DNA from: Nocardioides ochotonae
Lineage (GTDB): Bacteria; Actinomycetota; Actinomycetes; Propionibacteriales; Nocardioidaceae
Direction of reading: 5' to 3'
DNA: 64,000 nucleotides
Assembly (NCBI RefSeq): GCF_011420305.2
Contig: NZ_CP061769.1
Location: forward strand, 496,001-560,000
This document shows positions 7,377-15,581 of the stretch, one piece after another. The notes under the pieces are model-generated. The model was not told the DNA's origin and did no database searches. It saw only the letters and a program-made list of their open reading frames with translations. Every line of letters starts with the position of its first letter. The first letter of the stretch is position 1. The position numbers and the translations under genes are program-made.

Positions 7377-7622
7377 GTGTCGGACAGCAACGCAGTCCGC
7401 GGGCCCCGCGACAGCGAGCCGGTCAAGCGCACCGGTCCGGCGACGTTCTACCGCCAGGTGGTCGCGGAGCTGCGCAAGGTCGTCTGGCCGACGCGCGAGC
7501 AGCTCTCGTCCTACTTCGTCGTCGTGCTCGTCTTCGTCCTGATCATGATGGCGATCGTGTCGGCGCTCGACCTGGCCTTCGGCCGGCTCGCGTTCGCGAT
7601 CTTCACGGGCCCGAACGACTAA
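7377..7622 (+). CDS. secE: Preprotein translocase subunit SecE
   Basis: An 81-residue single-span SecE, the clamp subunit of the SecYEG channel in the plasma membrane. After a polar N-terminus, the conserved amphipathic YRQVVAELRKVVWPTREQL (about residues 25-43) leads into the membrane segment YFVVVLVFVLIMMAIVSAL. The GTG start at 7377 follows GAGAGG. It is 33 nt ahead of nusG and is presumably cotranscribed with it. Confidence 0.95.
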   Translation: MSDSNAVRGPRDSEPVKRTGPATFYRQVVAELRKVVWPTREQLSSYFVVVLVFVLIMMAIVSALDLAFGRLAFAIFTGPND

Positions 7623-7655
7623 GGCCTCGCCCCGGCGGCGACCGCGACGAGGTCC

Positions 7656-8609
7656 ATGACTTCCCCGGCGCAGCCGGACGTCCCAGACGACCACAGCGAA
7701 CTGATGGAGCACCACGTGTCGGAGCAGCAGGACCCCTTCGAGGTCGACGAGAACCCCGAGGCACGCCTCGAGGACGAGTTCGGTCAGCCCGATGAGGGTG
7801 GCAGCGAGGCCGAGGGTGCCCTCGACACCGAGGTCACCGACGAGCACACCGACGAAAAGCTCGGTCTCGACGACGCCGAGGCGGACGGCGCCACCTCCGA
7901 CGAGCTCAGCGCCGCGGAGGGTGACGAGGCCCCCGCCGACTCCGACGAGGACGACGAGCAGGCCGAGGCCGAGGACCCGCTCGAGGCGTTCCGCCGCGAG
8001 CTGTGGGCCAAGCCCGGTGACTGGTTCGTCGTGCACACCTACTCCGGCATGGAGAACAGGGTGAAGTCGAACCTCGAGAACCGCATCATCTCCCTCAACA
8101 TGGAGGACTACATCCACGAGATCGTGGTCCCCACCGAGGAGGTCGCGGAGATCAAGAACGGCCAGCGCAAGATGGTCAAGCGCACCGTTCTCCCCGGTTA
8201 CGTCCTGGTCCGCATGGACCTCACCGACGAGTCCTGGGCCGCCGTGCGCCACACGCCCTCGGTCACCGGCTTCGTCGGCCACAGCCACCAGCCGGTCCCG
8301 CTGAGCATGTCCGAGGTCGAGTCCATGCTGGCTCCCGCGGTCGTCGCCCAGGCCGAGGCCGAGGCAGCTGCCGCCGCCGCGGCGGCCGGCTCGGGTCGCG
8401 GCGCCGGTGCGACCACCGCCCGCAAGCCGGTCGAGGTCGCCGACTTCGACGTGTCCGACTCCGTCATGGTGGTGGACGGTCCGTTCGCCACGCTGCACGC
8501 GACGATCACCGAGATCAACGCGGAGTCCCAGCGCGTCAAGGCCCTCGTCGAGATCTTCGGCCGGGAGACCCCGGTCGAGCTGAGCTTCAGCCAGATCCAG
8601 AAGGTCTGA
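7656..8609 (+). CDS. nusG: Transcription termination/antitermination protein NusG
   Basis: A 317-residue NusG that binds RNA polymerase and couples it to Rho or ribosomes. It has a long acidic N-terminal extension (about residues 1-105, Glu/Asp-rich), typical of Actinobacteria. The NGN domain then begins at [18 protein letters not shown]. After [10 protein letters not shown] and an alanine-rich linker (about residues 225-250), the C-terminal KOW domain runs from [17 protein letters not shown] to the end. The ATG at 7656 is chosen; an in-frame ATG at 7704 is possible because the extension is poorly conserved. It lies between secE and rplK. Confidence 0.94.
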   Translation: MTSPAQPDVPDDHSELMEHHVSEQQDPFEVDENPEARLEDEFGQPDEGGSEAEGALDTEVTDEHTDEKLGLDDAEADGATSDELSAAEGDEAPADSDEDDEQAEAEDPLEAFRRELWAKPGDWFVVHTYSGMENRVKSNLENRIISLNMEDYIHEIVVPTEEVAEIKNGQRKMVKRTVLPGYVLVRMDLTDESWAAVRHTPSVTGFVGHSHQPVPLSMSEVESMLAPAVVAQAEAEAAAAAAAAGSGRGAGATTARKPVEVADFDVSDSVMVVDGPFATLHATITEINAESQRVKALVEIFGRETPVELSFSQIQKV

Positions 8610-8626
8610 GAAGCTCCACCGGGCCT

Positions 8627-8644
8627 CGCGGCGCCTGCGCCGCG
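8627..8644 (+). other. GC-rich hairpin between nusG and rplK
   Basis: CGCGGCGC and GCGCCGCG form an almost closed palindrome in the 109-nt nusG-rplK gap. There is no U-tract. It may act as a weak terminator or a processing site that adjusts rplK-rplA relative to nusG. Confidence 0.35.
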
Positions 8645-8718
8645 CGACCCAGGTAGTACCCAGGTGGCAGAAGACCCCGCGTCTTCGTCAAGACCACGAA
8701 CGAGAAAGAGAAGCTGAC

Positions 8719-9147
8719 ATGCCTCCCAAGAAGAAGATCGCTGCACTGGTCAAGGTGCAGCTCCAGGCTGGCGCCGCGACCCCGGCCCCGCCGGTCGGTA
8801 CCGCGCTCGGTCCGCACGGCGTCAACATCATGGAGTTCTGCAAGGCGTACAACGCCCAGACGGAGTCCATGCGCGGCAACGTGATCCCCGTCGAGATCAC
8901 CATCTACGAGGACCGCTCCTTCACCTTCGTCACGAAGACCCCGCCGGCCGCCGAGCTGATCAAGAAGGCCGCTGGCCTCCAGAAGGGCTCGGGCGTCCCG
9001 CACACGCAGAAGGTCGGCAAGCTGACCAAGGACCAGGTCCGCGAGATCGCGCAGACCAAGCTCCCCGACCTCAACGCCAACGACATCGACGCCGCGATGA
9101 AGATCGTCGAGGGCACCGCCCGCTCCATGGGCGTCACCACCGACTGA
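8719..9147 (+). CDS. rplK: 50S ribosomal protein L11
   Basis: A 142-residue L11 (uL11), part of the GTPase-associated centre and the thiostrepton-binding region. The N-terminal domain has [20 protein letters not shown], with the conserved proline hinge. [10 protein letters not shown] follows, and the C-terminal rRNA-binding domain contains [14 protein letters not shown] and [20 protein letters not shown]. Length is normal. It precedes rplA with a 76-nt gap, the classic L11-L1 unit, which in many bacteria is autoregulated by L1. Confidence 0.97.
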   Translation: MPPKKKIAALVKVQLQAGAATPAPPVGTALGPHGVNIMEFCKAYNAQTESMRGNVIPVEITIYEDRSFTFVTKTPPAAELIKKAAGLQKGSGVPHTQKVGKLTKDQVREIAQTKLPDLNANDIDAAMKIVEGTARSMGVTTD

Positions 9148-9223
9148 TCAGACCGCACCCACCTGTGGCAGGGCCGCGCTGGCCCACCTTCAGACCACAC
9201 CTGGACAGAGAAGAGAACCAGAC

Positions 9224-9943
9224 ATGCAGCGCAGCAAGACCTACCGCGCGGCGGCTGAGGCGTTCGACAAGGACGAGCTCTACGCCCCGCTGAACGCGAT
9301 CAAGATCGCGAAGAGCACCAGCAAGAAGAAGTTCGACGAGACCGTGGACGTCGTCATGCGTCTCGGCGTCGACCCCCGCAAGGCCGACCAGATGGTGCGC
9401 GGCACCGTCAACCTGCCCCACGGCACCGGCAAGACCGCCCGCGTCCTCGTGTTCGCGAACGCGGACAAGGCCGAGGCCGCCCGTGAGGCCGGCGCCGACA
9501 TCGTCGGTGGCGACGAGCTGATCGAGAAGGTCAACGGCGGCTGGCTCGACTTCGACGCCGTCGTCGCGACCCCCGACATGATGGGCAAGGTCGGTCGCCT
9601 CGGCCGCGTCCTCGGCCCCCGCGGCCTCATGCCGAACCCGAAGACCGGCACCGTCACCCCCGACGTGGCCAAGGCGGTCACGGACATCAAGGGCGGCAAG
9701 ATCGAGTTCCGCGTGGACCGTCACGCGAACCTGCACTTCATCATCGGCAAGGCCTCCTTCACCGAGACCCAGCTCGCGGAGAACTACGCCGCGGCGCTGG
9801 AGGAGGTCCTGCGACTGAAGCCGGCCAGCTCGAAGGGCCGCTACATCAAGAAGGTCACCGTCTCCACGACCATGGGCCCCGGCATCCAGGTCGACCCGAA
9901 CCGCACGCGCAACGTCGCGGTCGAGGACGAGGCCATCGCCTGA
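9224..9943 (+). CDS. rplA: 50S ribosomal protein L1
   Basis: A 239-residue L1 (uL1) that forms the L1 stalk and can repress its own operon by binding mRNA. It is full length, with [20 protein letters not shown] at the N-terminus, [13 protein letters not shown], and the signature [17 protein letters not shown] in domain II. The C-terminal segment [18 protein letters not shown] is also conserved. It follows rplK and is closed by the terminator at 9963-10000. Confidence 0.97.
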   Translation: MQRSKTYRAAAEAFDKDELYAPLNAIKIAKSTSKKKFDETVDVVMRLGVDPRKADQMVRGTVNLPHGTGKTARVLVFANADKAEAAREAGADIVGGDELIEKVNGGWLDFDAVVATPDMMGKVGRLGRVLGPRGLMPNPKTGTVTPDVAKAVTDIKGGKIEFRVDRHANLHFIIGKASFTETQLAENYAAALEEVLRLKPASSKGRYIKKVTVSTTMGPGIQVDPNRTRNVAVEDEAIA

Positions 9944-9962
9944 TCAGGTCCCACCGCACAGC

Positions 9963-10000
9963 ACGAGGCCCCGCTCACCTTCCGGTGGGCGGGGCCTCGT
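9963..10000. terminator. Bidirectional terminator between rplA and the aminotransferase
   Basis: A 17-bp inverted repeat with one G-U pair (arms 9963-9979 and 9984-10000, loop TTCC). It is placed 20 nt after both the rplA stop and the convergent aminotransferase stop, so it probably serves both. Confidence 0.8.
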
Positions 10001-10019
10001 CGTATCTGCGGGTCCGGCG

Positions 10020-11300
10020 TCAGGCGCCGGCGAGCTTCTCCGCCGCAGCCAGGGCCACGCAGGTCGCGACGCCGGCCATGGCGGTCTCGACCTCGGGCAG
10101 CTCGGGGAAGGTCGGTGCCAGGCGGATGTTGCGGTCGCGCGGGTCTTGGCCGTGCGGGAACGACGACCCGGCCGGCGTGAGCGAGATGCCGGCCTCGCGG
10201 GCGAGCTCGACGACGCGGGAGGCGGTGCCGTCGAGGACGTCGAGGTTGACGAAGTAGCCGCCGGTCGGGTGGCTCCACTCGGCGACGTCCAGGCCCTCCA
10301 GCTCGGCACGCAGCGCGGTGTCGACGGCGGCGAACTTGGGCGCGATCAGGTCGCGGTGGCGACGCATCAGGGCCCGCACGCCCTCGGCGTCGCCGAAGAA
10401 CTCCACGTGGCGCAGCTGGTTGACCTTGTCCGGCCCGATCGAGGCGATGCCGAGGTGCTTGAGGTACCAGGCGCGCGTCGTCGGCGACGCGGCGAGTGCG
10501 GCGACGCCGGCACCGGCCCAGGTGATCTTGGAGGTCGAGGCGAACAGCACCGGGCGGTCCGGGTTGCCGGCCTCGGTGGCCAGGGTGAGGATGTCGGCGC
10601 TGACCACCTCGTCCTCGGTGAGGTGGTGCAGGGCGTAGGCGTTGTCCCACATGATCCGGAAGTCCGGTGCCGCGGTCGGCATCGAGGCCAGGGCACGGGC
10701 GACCTCGGGGGTGCAGATCGAGCCGGAGGGGTTGGCGTAGGTCGGGACCACCCAGATGCCCTTGACCGCGGGGTCGGAGACCAGCTCGGCGACGGCGTCG
10801 ACGTCCGGGCCATCGGGGGTCATCGGCACGGTGAGCATCTCGATGCCCAGGTCGGCGAGGAGCGAGAAGTGCCGGTCGTAGCCGGGCACCGGGCAGATGA
10901 ACTTCACGACCGGCTCGTCCTTCCACGGACGCTCGGAGCCGGGTGCGCCGTGCAACATCGCGAAGCTGATCACCTGGTGCATCATCGTGAGGCTGGAGTT
11001 GCCGCCGCAGACGACCTGGGCCACGTCGACCTCGAGGAGCTCGGCGAAGATCTCGCGCAGCTCGACCAGGCCGTCCAGGCCGCCGTAGTTGCGCACGTCG
11101 GTGCCGGCGCGGTCGCGGGTGCCGGTGGGCAGGCGCAACAGGTCGTCGGAGAGGTCGAGCTGGGCCGAGGACGGCTTGCCGCGGGTCAGGTCGAGGCGGA
11201 GCCCCCGGGCCTTCAGTGCGGCGTAGTCGGACTCCCTCGCCGTGCGGTACGCGGCGAGCTCGTCGGGGGACAGGGTCGCGAGAGGGGCACGGTCACTCAT
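10020..11300 (-). CDS. Aspartate aminotransferase, type Ic (AspT-like)
   Basis: A 426-residue PLP-dependent aminotransferase of the actinobacterial type Ic aspartate aminotransferase group, probably interconverting aspartate and oxaloacetate. Visible elements are DLTRGKPSSAQLDLSD near the N-terminus, VVCGGNSSLTMMHQ (PLP phosphate region), YANPSGSICTPE and WDNAYALHHL. The PLP-lysine segment is FASTSKITWAGAGVA and a C-terminal arginine lies in RNIRLAPTFPELPEVE. The ATG at 11300 is 6 nt after CAGGAT (11307-11312), suggesting a leaderless transcript. It is an unrelated reverse-strand insertion between rplA and rplJ. Confidence 0.85.
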   Translation of the reverse strand: MSDRAPLATLSPDELAAYRTARESDYAALKARGLRLDLTRGKPSSAQLDLSDDLLRLPTGTRDRAGTDVRNYGGLDGLVELREIFAELLEVDVAQVVCGGNSSLTMMHQVISFAMLHGAPGSERPWKDEPVVKFICPVPGYDRHFSLLADLGIEMLTVPMTPDGPDVDAVAELVSDPAVKGIWVVPTYANPSGSICTPEVARALASMPTAAPDFRIMWDNAYALHHLTEDEVVSADILTLATEAGNPDRPVLFASTSKITWAGAGVAALAASPTTRAWYLKHLGIASIGPDKVNQLRHVEFFGDAEGVRALMRRHRDLIAPKFAAVDTALRAELEGLDVAEWSHPTGGYFVNLDVLDGTASRVVELAREAGISLTPAGSSFPHGQDPRDRNIRLAPTFPELPEVETAMAGVATCVALAAAEKLAGA

Positions 11301-11380
11301 ACTGCGATCCTGCCAGCCGCGTCGGCCTGCAGCACAGGTGATCCCCTCCTGCGGACGCCCAGTGCCGCGTGCCTCACGAT

Positions 11381-11410
11381 TTGGCCAGTACGCCGGGCGC
11401 CTCGTACAGT
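11381..11410 (+). promoter_or_regulatory. Candidate promoter of rplJ-rplL
   Basis: TTGGCC (11381-11386) and TACAGT (11405-11410) are separated by 18 nt. The transcript would carry a leader of about 195 nt before rplJ, matching the L10-leader arrangement. Confidence 0.55.
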
Positions 11411-11417
11411 CTGTGTT

Positions 11418-11600
11418 GAAACCAGAGACCGCCGGTTGTCGTGGCGCACCAGCGCTGCGGCCGAAGGCTCCGCGAGAGCGGACGACCAGCGCAGGTGTTG
11501 AAGAGCAAGACCCGGGCCTCGGCCCGCAGTCCACGCCCTGAGCACCTGTGCTCGGGGCGTTCGTCTTTCTCCGGGATTGGGCGGTGGTCTCGCCAGTCCG
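11418..11600 (+). ncRNA. Probable ribosomal protein L10 leader
   Basis: A leader of about 190 nt between the promoter and rplJ, rich in short self-complementary segments and ending in an attenuator-like hairpin. In many bacteria the L10(L12)4 complex binds such a leader and represses the operon. Placement and length fit that class. I have not verified the kink-turn consensus base by base. Confidence 0.5.
11533..11570 (+). terminator. Attenuator-like hairpin with U-rich tail in the rplJ leader
   Basis: Arms 11533-11545 and 11548-11560 (13 nt, one G-U pair; the two central bases mean the tip must open) are followed by the pyrimidine run TCGTCTTTCT. It is 42 nt upstream of the rplJ start. It is the most U-rich terminator in the window and lies inside a leader, which points to premature termination control of rplJL. 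Confidence 0.6.
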
Positions 11601-11611
11601 GAAGGAGACCC

Positions 11612-12205
11612 ATGGCGCGGGCAGACAAGCAGGCAGCCGTCGCGGACATCGTTGAGTCGTTCAACGGTTCCGCCGGTGCTGTGCTGACCGAGTACCGCGG
11701 TCTCACCGTGAAGCAGCTGCAGGACCTGCGGCGCTCCCTCGGCGAGAACGCCAACTACGCCGTGGTCAAGAACACGCTGGCCAAGATCGCCGCCAACGAG
11801 GTGGGCATCTCCGGCTTCGACGACCTGCTGACCGGTCCGACCGCCATCGCCTTCATCAACGGCGACGTGGTCGAGGCGGCCAAGGGTCTGCGTGACTTTG
11901 CCAAGGCCAACCCCACCCTGGTCATCAAGGGTGGCGTCCTGGACGGCAACATCCTCGACGCGAAGGAGATCGCCAAGCTGGCCGATCTCGAGTCGCGCGA
12001 GGTCCTGTTGGGCAAGCTGGCCGGCGCGATGCTCGCGTCGCTCAGCCAGGCCGTCTACCTGCTCAACGCTCCGCTCTCGCAGGCTGCCCGGCTCGCCGGC
12101 GCCCTGCAGGCGAAGCTCGAAGAGTCTGGGCAGGACTCCGCTGAAATCCTCGCAGGTGGTGCCGGTGCGCCGGCCGCCGCCGAGGGCGACACCGCCGAGG
12201 CCTGA
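11612..12205 (+). CDS. rplJ: 50S ribosomal protein L10
   Basis: A 197-residue L10 (uL10), base of the L7/L12 stalk. The N-terminal rRNA-binding domain starts [18 protein letters not shown] and includes [17 protein letters not shown] and [13 protein letters not shown]. The C-terminal helices that recruit L12 dimers run through [20 protein letters not shown] and end in an Ala/Glu-rich tail. The ATG at 11612 follows GGAAGGAGA. It is cotranscribed with rplL after an 89-nt gap and is controlled by the upstream leader. Confidence 0.96.
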   Translation: MARADKQAAVADIVESFNGSAGAVLTEYRGLTVKQLQDLRRSLGENANYAVVKNTLAKIAANEVGISGFDDLLTGPTAIAFINGDVVEAAKGLRDFAKANPTLVIKGGVLDGNILDAKEIAKLADLESREVLLGKLAGAMLASLSQAVYLLNAPLSQAARLAGALQAKLEESGQDSAEILAGGAGAPAAAEGDTAEA

Positions 12206-12294
12206 GCACCCGCTCAGATCACGGCAGCACACCACCTGAAACCCCGGCCGGCCCGCACTGCGGAACCGGCCACCGAATGGAAGGAACCGCCACC

Positions 12295-12684
12295 ATGGCG
12301 AAGCTCACCACCGTCGAGCTCCTCGACGCGTTCAAGGAGATGACCCTCATCGAGCTCTCCGAGTTCGTGAAGGAGTTCGAGGAGACCTTCGGCGTCACCG
12401 CCGCTGCCCCCGTTGCCGTTGCTGCCGCCCCGGCCGCCGGTGGCGCTGGTGGTGCCGAGGAGGCTGCTGCTCAGGACGAGTTCGACGTCATCCTCGAGTC
12501 GGCCGGCGAGAAGAAGATCAACGTCATCAAGGAGGTGCGCGCCCTCACCTCCCTCGGTCTGAAGGAGGCGAAGGAGCTCGTCGAGGCCGCCCCGAAGGCG
12601 ATCCTGGAGAAGGTTGCCAAGGACGCTGCGGAGAAGGCCAAGGCTGCCCTCGAGGGCGCCGGCGCCACCGTCACCCTCAAGTGA
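12295..12684 (+). CDS. rplL: 50S ribosomal protein L7/L12
   Basis: A 129-residue L7/L12 stalk protein that recruits translational GTPases. The N-terminal dimerisation domain ([20 protein letters not shown]), the flexible Ala/Gly/Val hinge at about residues 36-56, and the C-terminal domain ([33 protein letters not shown]) are all present. The ATG at 12295 is used; an ATG 18 nt earlier lies in the GGAAGGAA Shine-Dalgarno region. Two hairpins at 12691-12764 end the operon. Confidence 0.97.
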   Translation: MAKLTTVELLDAFKEMTLIELSEFVKEFEETFGVTAAAPVAVAAAPAAGGAGGAEEAAAQDEFDVILESAGEKKINVIKEVRALTSLGLKEAKELVEAAPKAILEKVAKDAAEKAKAALEGAGATVTLK

Positions 12685-12690
12685 CACCTC

Positions 12691-12764
12691 GCCACCGGGC
12701 GCTTGCGCCCGGTGGCACCTGCACCACCGCCGAAGGGCGGCCACCTCCGGGTGGCCGCCCTTCG
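12691..12764 (+). terminator. Tandem terminator hairpins after rplL
   Basis: The first hairpin has arms 12691-12701 and 12706-12716 (loop CTTG). The second has perfect 15-bp arms 12731-12745 and 12750-12764 (loop TCCG). Two strong stems in succession fit termination of a highly expressed ribosomal operon. Confidence 0.8.
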
Positions 12765-12916
12765 CCGCATTTCCGGGGCCTGCGTGTGGCGCCGGCGCGC
12801 CCGTGGGTAGACGGCAGCGCGGTAGGGGCGGCGGCGACCGCTGGGGGAGAGCGTGGGGCCCAGGAGATCGGGCACGGCCGTGCGTAACCTCGCGCCGGTC
12901 CCCGCGTTGTCACCGA

Positions 12917-12940
12917 CGAGTGGGGCGTGCGTCCCACTCG
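12917..12940. promoter_or_regulatory. Inverted repeat upstream of the mce locus, candidate operator
   Basis: CGAGTGGG (12917-12924) and CCCACTCG (12933-12940) are perfect reverse complements with an 8-nt spacer, 52 nt before the mce ATPase start. A TTGTCA at 12907-12912 just upstream could be a -35 box, but no matching -10 is clear. No regulator gene is next to it. The rest of 12765-12992 shows nothing else that I recognise. Confidence 0.4.
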
Positions 12941-12992
12941 CGGGAGCGGGTTCCGGCCAACGGGAGTGGCCGGGACGAGAGGGAGTCGCGTC

Positions 12993-13946
12993 ATGGGTGT
13001 GGAGATCGCGGTCGAGGGACTCACCAAGTCCTTCGGCAAGCAGCTGATCTGGGGGGACGTCTCGCTCACCGTGCCTGCCGGGGAGATCTGCGTGATGCTC
13101 GGCCCCTCCGGCACCGGCAAGTCGGTCTTCCTCAAGACACTGATCGGACTGATCAAGCCCGACCGCGGCTCGATCCTCATCGAGGGCACCGACATCGCCT
13201 CCTGCTCGGAGAAGGACCTCTACGAGATCCGCAAGCTCTTCGGCGTGCTGTTCCAGGACGGCGCGATGTTCGGCTCGATGAACCTCTACGACAACGTCGC
13301 GTTCCCGCTGCGCGAGCACACCCGGCTGAGCGAGTCCCAGGTCCGCGACGTGGTCATGGAGAAGATGGACCTCGTCGGCCTGGTCGGTTCGGAGGACAAG
13401 TTGCCCGGCGAGATCTCCGGCGGCATGCGCAAGCGCGCCGGGCTGGCCCGTGCCCTCGTGCTCGACCCCGAGATCGTGCTCTTCGACGAGCCCGACTCGG
13501 GTCTCGACCCGGTCCGTACGGCGTTCCTCAACCAGCTCATCGTCGACCTCAACGCCCAGATCGACGCGACGTTCCTCATCGTCACCCACGACATCAACAC
13601 CGCGCGCACCGTGCCCGACAACATCGGGCTGCTCTACCACCGCCACCTCGCGATGTTCGGGCCCCGCGAGATGCTGCTCAGCTCCGAGGAGCCGGTGGTG
13701 CGCCAGTTCCTGAACGCCCAGCGGGTCGGGCCGATCGGCATGTCGGAGGAGAAGGACGCCGACGAGCTCGCCGCGGAGAAGGACCAGGAGCTCCCGGCGC
13801 TGCCGCCGATCCCGCTGCAGCTCGAGCCGTCCAACGGCATCCCGCGCCGCTCCCAGCGCGAGCCCGGCGCCTGGTGCCGCGAGCACGGCATCGTCGCGCC
13901 CCCCGGCTCCTTCGACGGGGCCATGTCCATGGTCACCGGCGGCTGA
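12993..13946 (+). CDS. mceG: Mce-system ABC ATPase (MceG/Mkl type)
   Basis: A 317-residue ABC ATPase that energises Mce lipid importers. Walker A GPSGTGKS is at about residues 37-44, then FGVLFQDGAMF (Q-loop), the signature ISGGMRKR, Walker B IVLFDEPDSGLD and the His switch VTHD. A C-terminal extension of about 80 residues follows the ABC fold, as in mycobacterial Mkl/MceG, and probably contacts the permeases. The ATG at 12993 has GAGAGGGAG upstream. It is the first gene of the mce cluster, 9 nt before the first permease gene. Confidence 0.92.
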   Translation: MGVEIAVEGLTKSFGKQLIWGDVSLTVPAGEICVMLGPSGTGKSVFLKTLIGLIKPDRGSILIEGTDIASCSEKDLYEIRKLFGVLFQDGAMFGSMNLYDNVAFPLREHTRLSESQVRDVVMEKMDLVGLVGSEDKLPGEISGGMRKRAGLARALVLDPEIVLFDEPDSGLDPVRTAFLNQLIVDLNAQIDATFLIVTHDINTARTVPDNIGLLYHRHLAMFGPREMLLSSEEPVVRQFLNAQRVGPIGMSEEKDADELAAEKDQELPALPPIPLQLEPSNGIPRRSQREPGAWCREHGIVAPPGSFDGAMSMVTGG

Positions 13947-13955
13947 GGGACGACG

Positions 13956-14741
13956 TTGGCCTCCCTCACCTCGTCCCGCGTGCTGCGCCCGATCGGGACC
14001 GCCGGCAAGCTCTTCGCCTTTGCGCTCGACGTCGGTCGTGCGCTGTTCCAGCGGCCCTTCCAGCTGCGCGAGTTCATCCAGCAGGCCTGGTTCATCGCCT
14101 CCGTCACGATCATCCCGACCGCGCTGGTCGCCATCCCCTTCGGTGCGGTCATCGCGCTCCAGGTCGGCGGGCTGATCAAGCAGTTCGGCGCCCAGTCCTT
14201 CACCGGCTCGGCCTCGGTGCTGGCGGTGATCCAGCAGGCGGCGCCGATCGGCACCGCGCTGCTCATCGCCGGCGCGGGCGGCTCCGCGATCGCCGCCGAC
14301 CTCGGCGCGCGCAAGATCCGCGAGGAGCTCGACGCGATGATGGTGCTCGGGATCGACCCGATCCAGCGGCTCGTCGTGCCGCGGGTGCTGGCCTGCATGC
14401 TGATCGCCGTCTTCCTCAACGGCATGGTGAGCGTCGTCGGCGTGGCCGGGGGCTACGTCTTCAACGTGGTGCTCCAGGACGGCACGCCCGGTGCCTACGT
14501 CGCCAGCTTCACCGCGCTCGCCCAGCTGCCGGACCTCTGGATCGGCCTGCTCAAGGCGCTCGTCTTCGGCCTGATCGCCGCGATCGTCGCCTGCTACAAG
14601 GGCATGAACGCCGCGGGCGGCCCCAAGGGCGTCGGCGACGCGGTCAACGAGTCGGTGGTCATCACCTTCATGCTCCTGTTCATCACCAACTTCGTCCTCA
14701 GCACGATCTACCTCCAGATCGTTCCGCCGAAGACGGGCTGA
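13956..14741 (+). CDS. yrbEA: Mce permease YrbEA (MlaE family)
   Basis: A 261-residue MlaE-family permease with about five or six membrane segments, one half of the inner-membrane channel of an Mce importer. Characteristic are FIASVTIIPTALVAIPFGAV, ILAVIQ-type AVIQQAAPIGTALLIAGAGG, and the cytoplasmic loop GARKIREELDAMMVLGIDPI, which contacts the ATPase. It starts with TTG at 13956, 9 nt after the ATPase stop. It pairs with the next gene. Confidence 0.92.
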   Translation: MASLTSSRVLRPIGTAGKLFAFALDVGRALFQRPFQLREFIQQAWFIASVTIIPTALVAIPFGAVIALQVGGLIKQFGAQSFTGSASVLAVIQQAAPIGTALLIAGAGGSAIAADLGARKIREELDAMMVLGIDPIQRLVVPRVLACMLIAVFLNGMVSVVGVAGGYVFNVVLQDGTPGAYVASFTALAQLPDLWIGLLKALVFGLIAAIVACYKGMNAAGGPKGVGDAVNESVVITFMLLFITNFVLSTIYLQIVPPKTG

Positions 14742-14749
14742 GCGACGAC

Positions 14750-15577
14750 ATGGCCAACCTCCGCAGCGTCTACCAGCGCCCGCTCGGCTCCCTGGACTCC
14801 CTGGGCACCCAGCTCGCGTTCTACCTGCGCGTGCTGCGTGCGATGCCCCGCTCGCTGGTGCGCTACCCCCGCGAGATCATGCGCATCCTCGCCGAGGTCA
14901 CCCTCGGGTCCGGCGCGCTGGCCGTCATCGGCGGCACCGTCGGCGTCATCCTCGGCATGACGTTCTTCACCGGCGCGCAGGTCGGCCTGTCCGGCTACGC
15001 CTCGCTCAACCAGCTCGGCACCGCGGCGTTCTCCGGCTTCATCTCCGCCTACTTCAACACCCGCGAGATCGCCCCGCTGGTCGCCGGGATCGCGCTGGCG
15101 GCCACGGTCGGGTGCGGCTTCACCGCACAGCTGGGGGCGATGCGGATCTCCGAGGAGGTCGACGCGCTCGAGGTGATGGCGATCCCCTCGATGCCGTTCC
15201 TCGTCGCCACCCGGGTGATCGGCGGGATGATCGCGATCGTCCCGCTCTACGTCGTGGGGCTGCTGTCGTCCTACGTCGCCAGCCGCACCGTCGTCACGCA
15301 GTTCTACGGACAGTCCACCGGCACCTACGACCACTACTTCAACACGTTCCTGCCACCCGAGGACGTGCTCTGGTCCTTCGGCAAGGTGCTGGTCTTCGCC
15401 GTGGTCGTGATCATGATCCACTGCTACCACGGCTACCACGCCTCGGGCGGTCCCGCCGGTGTGGGCGTCGCGGTCGGTCGGGCGGTGCGCACCAGCATCG
15501 TGGCGATCAACGTCATCGACCTGATGCTCTCGATGGCCATCTGGGGCACCGGCACGACCGTGCGGTTGGCGGGGTAG
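14750..15577 (+). CDS. yrbEB: Mce permease YrbEB (MlaE family)
   Basis: A 275-residue second MlaE-type permease. It begins MANLRSVYQRPLGSLDSLGT and has the coupling-helix sequence AMRISEEVDALEVMAIPSMP, followed by hydrophobic spans ending in MLSMAIWGTGTTVRLAG. The gene begins 8 nt after yrbEA and ends 4 nt before mceA. Together with YrbEA it would form the heterodimeric permease under the Mce hexamer. Confidence 0.92.
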   Translation: MANLRSVYQRPLGSLDSLGTQLAFYLRVLRAMPRSLVRYPREIMRILAEVTLGSGALAVIGGTVGVILGMTFFTGAQVGLSGYASLNQLGTAAFSGFISAYFNTREIAPLVAGIALAATVGCGFTAQLGAMRISEEVDALEVMAIPSMPFLVATRVIGGMIAIVPLYVVGLLSSYVASRTVVTQFYGQSTGTYDHYFNTFLPPEDVLWSFGKVLVFAVVVIMIHCYHGYHASGGPAGVGVAVGRAVRTSIVAINVIDLMLSMAIWGTGTTVRLAG

Positions 15578-15581
15578 CGCG

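Noticed and set aside
12614-14749. Forward frame running into yrbEB from inside rplL
   Set aside because: It is the wrong frame of mceG and yrbEA. Real yrbEB sequence begins at the ATG at 14750.
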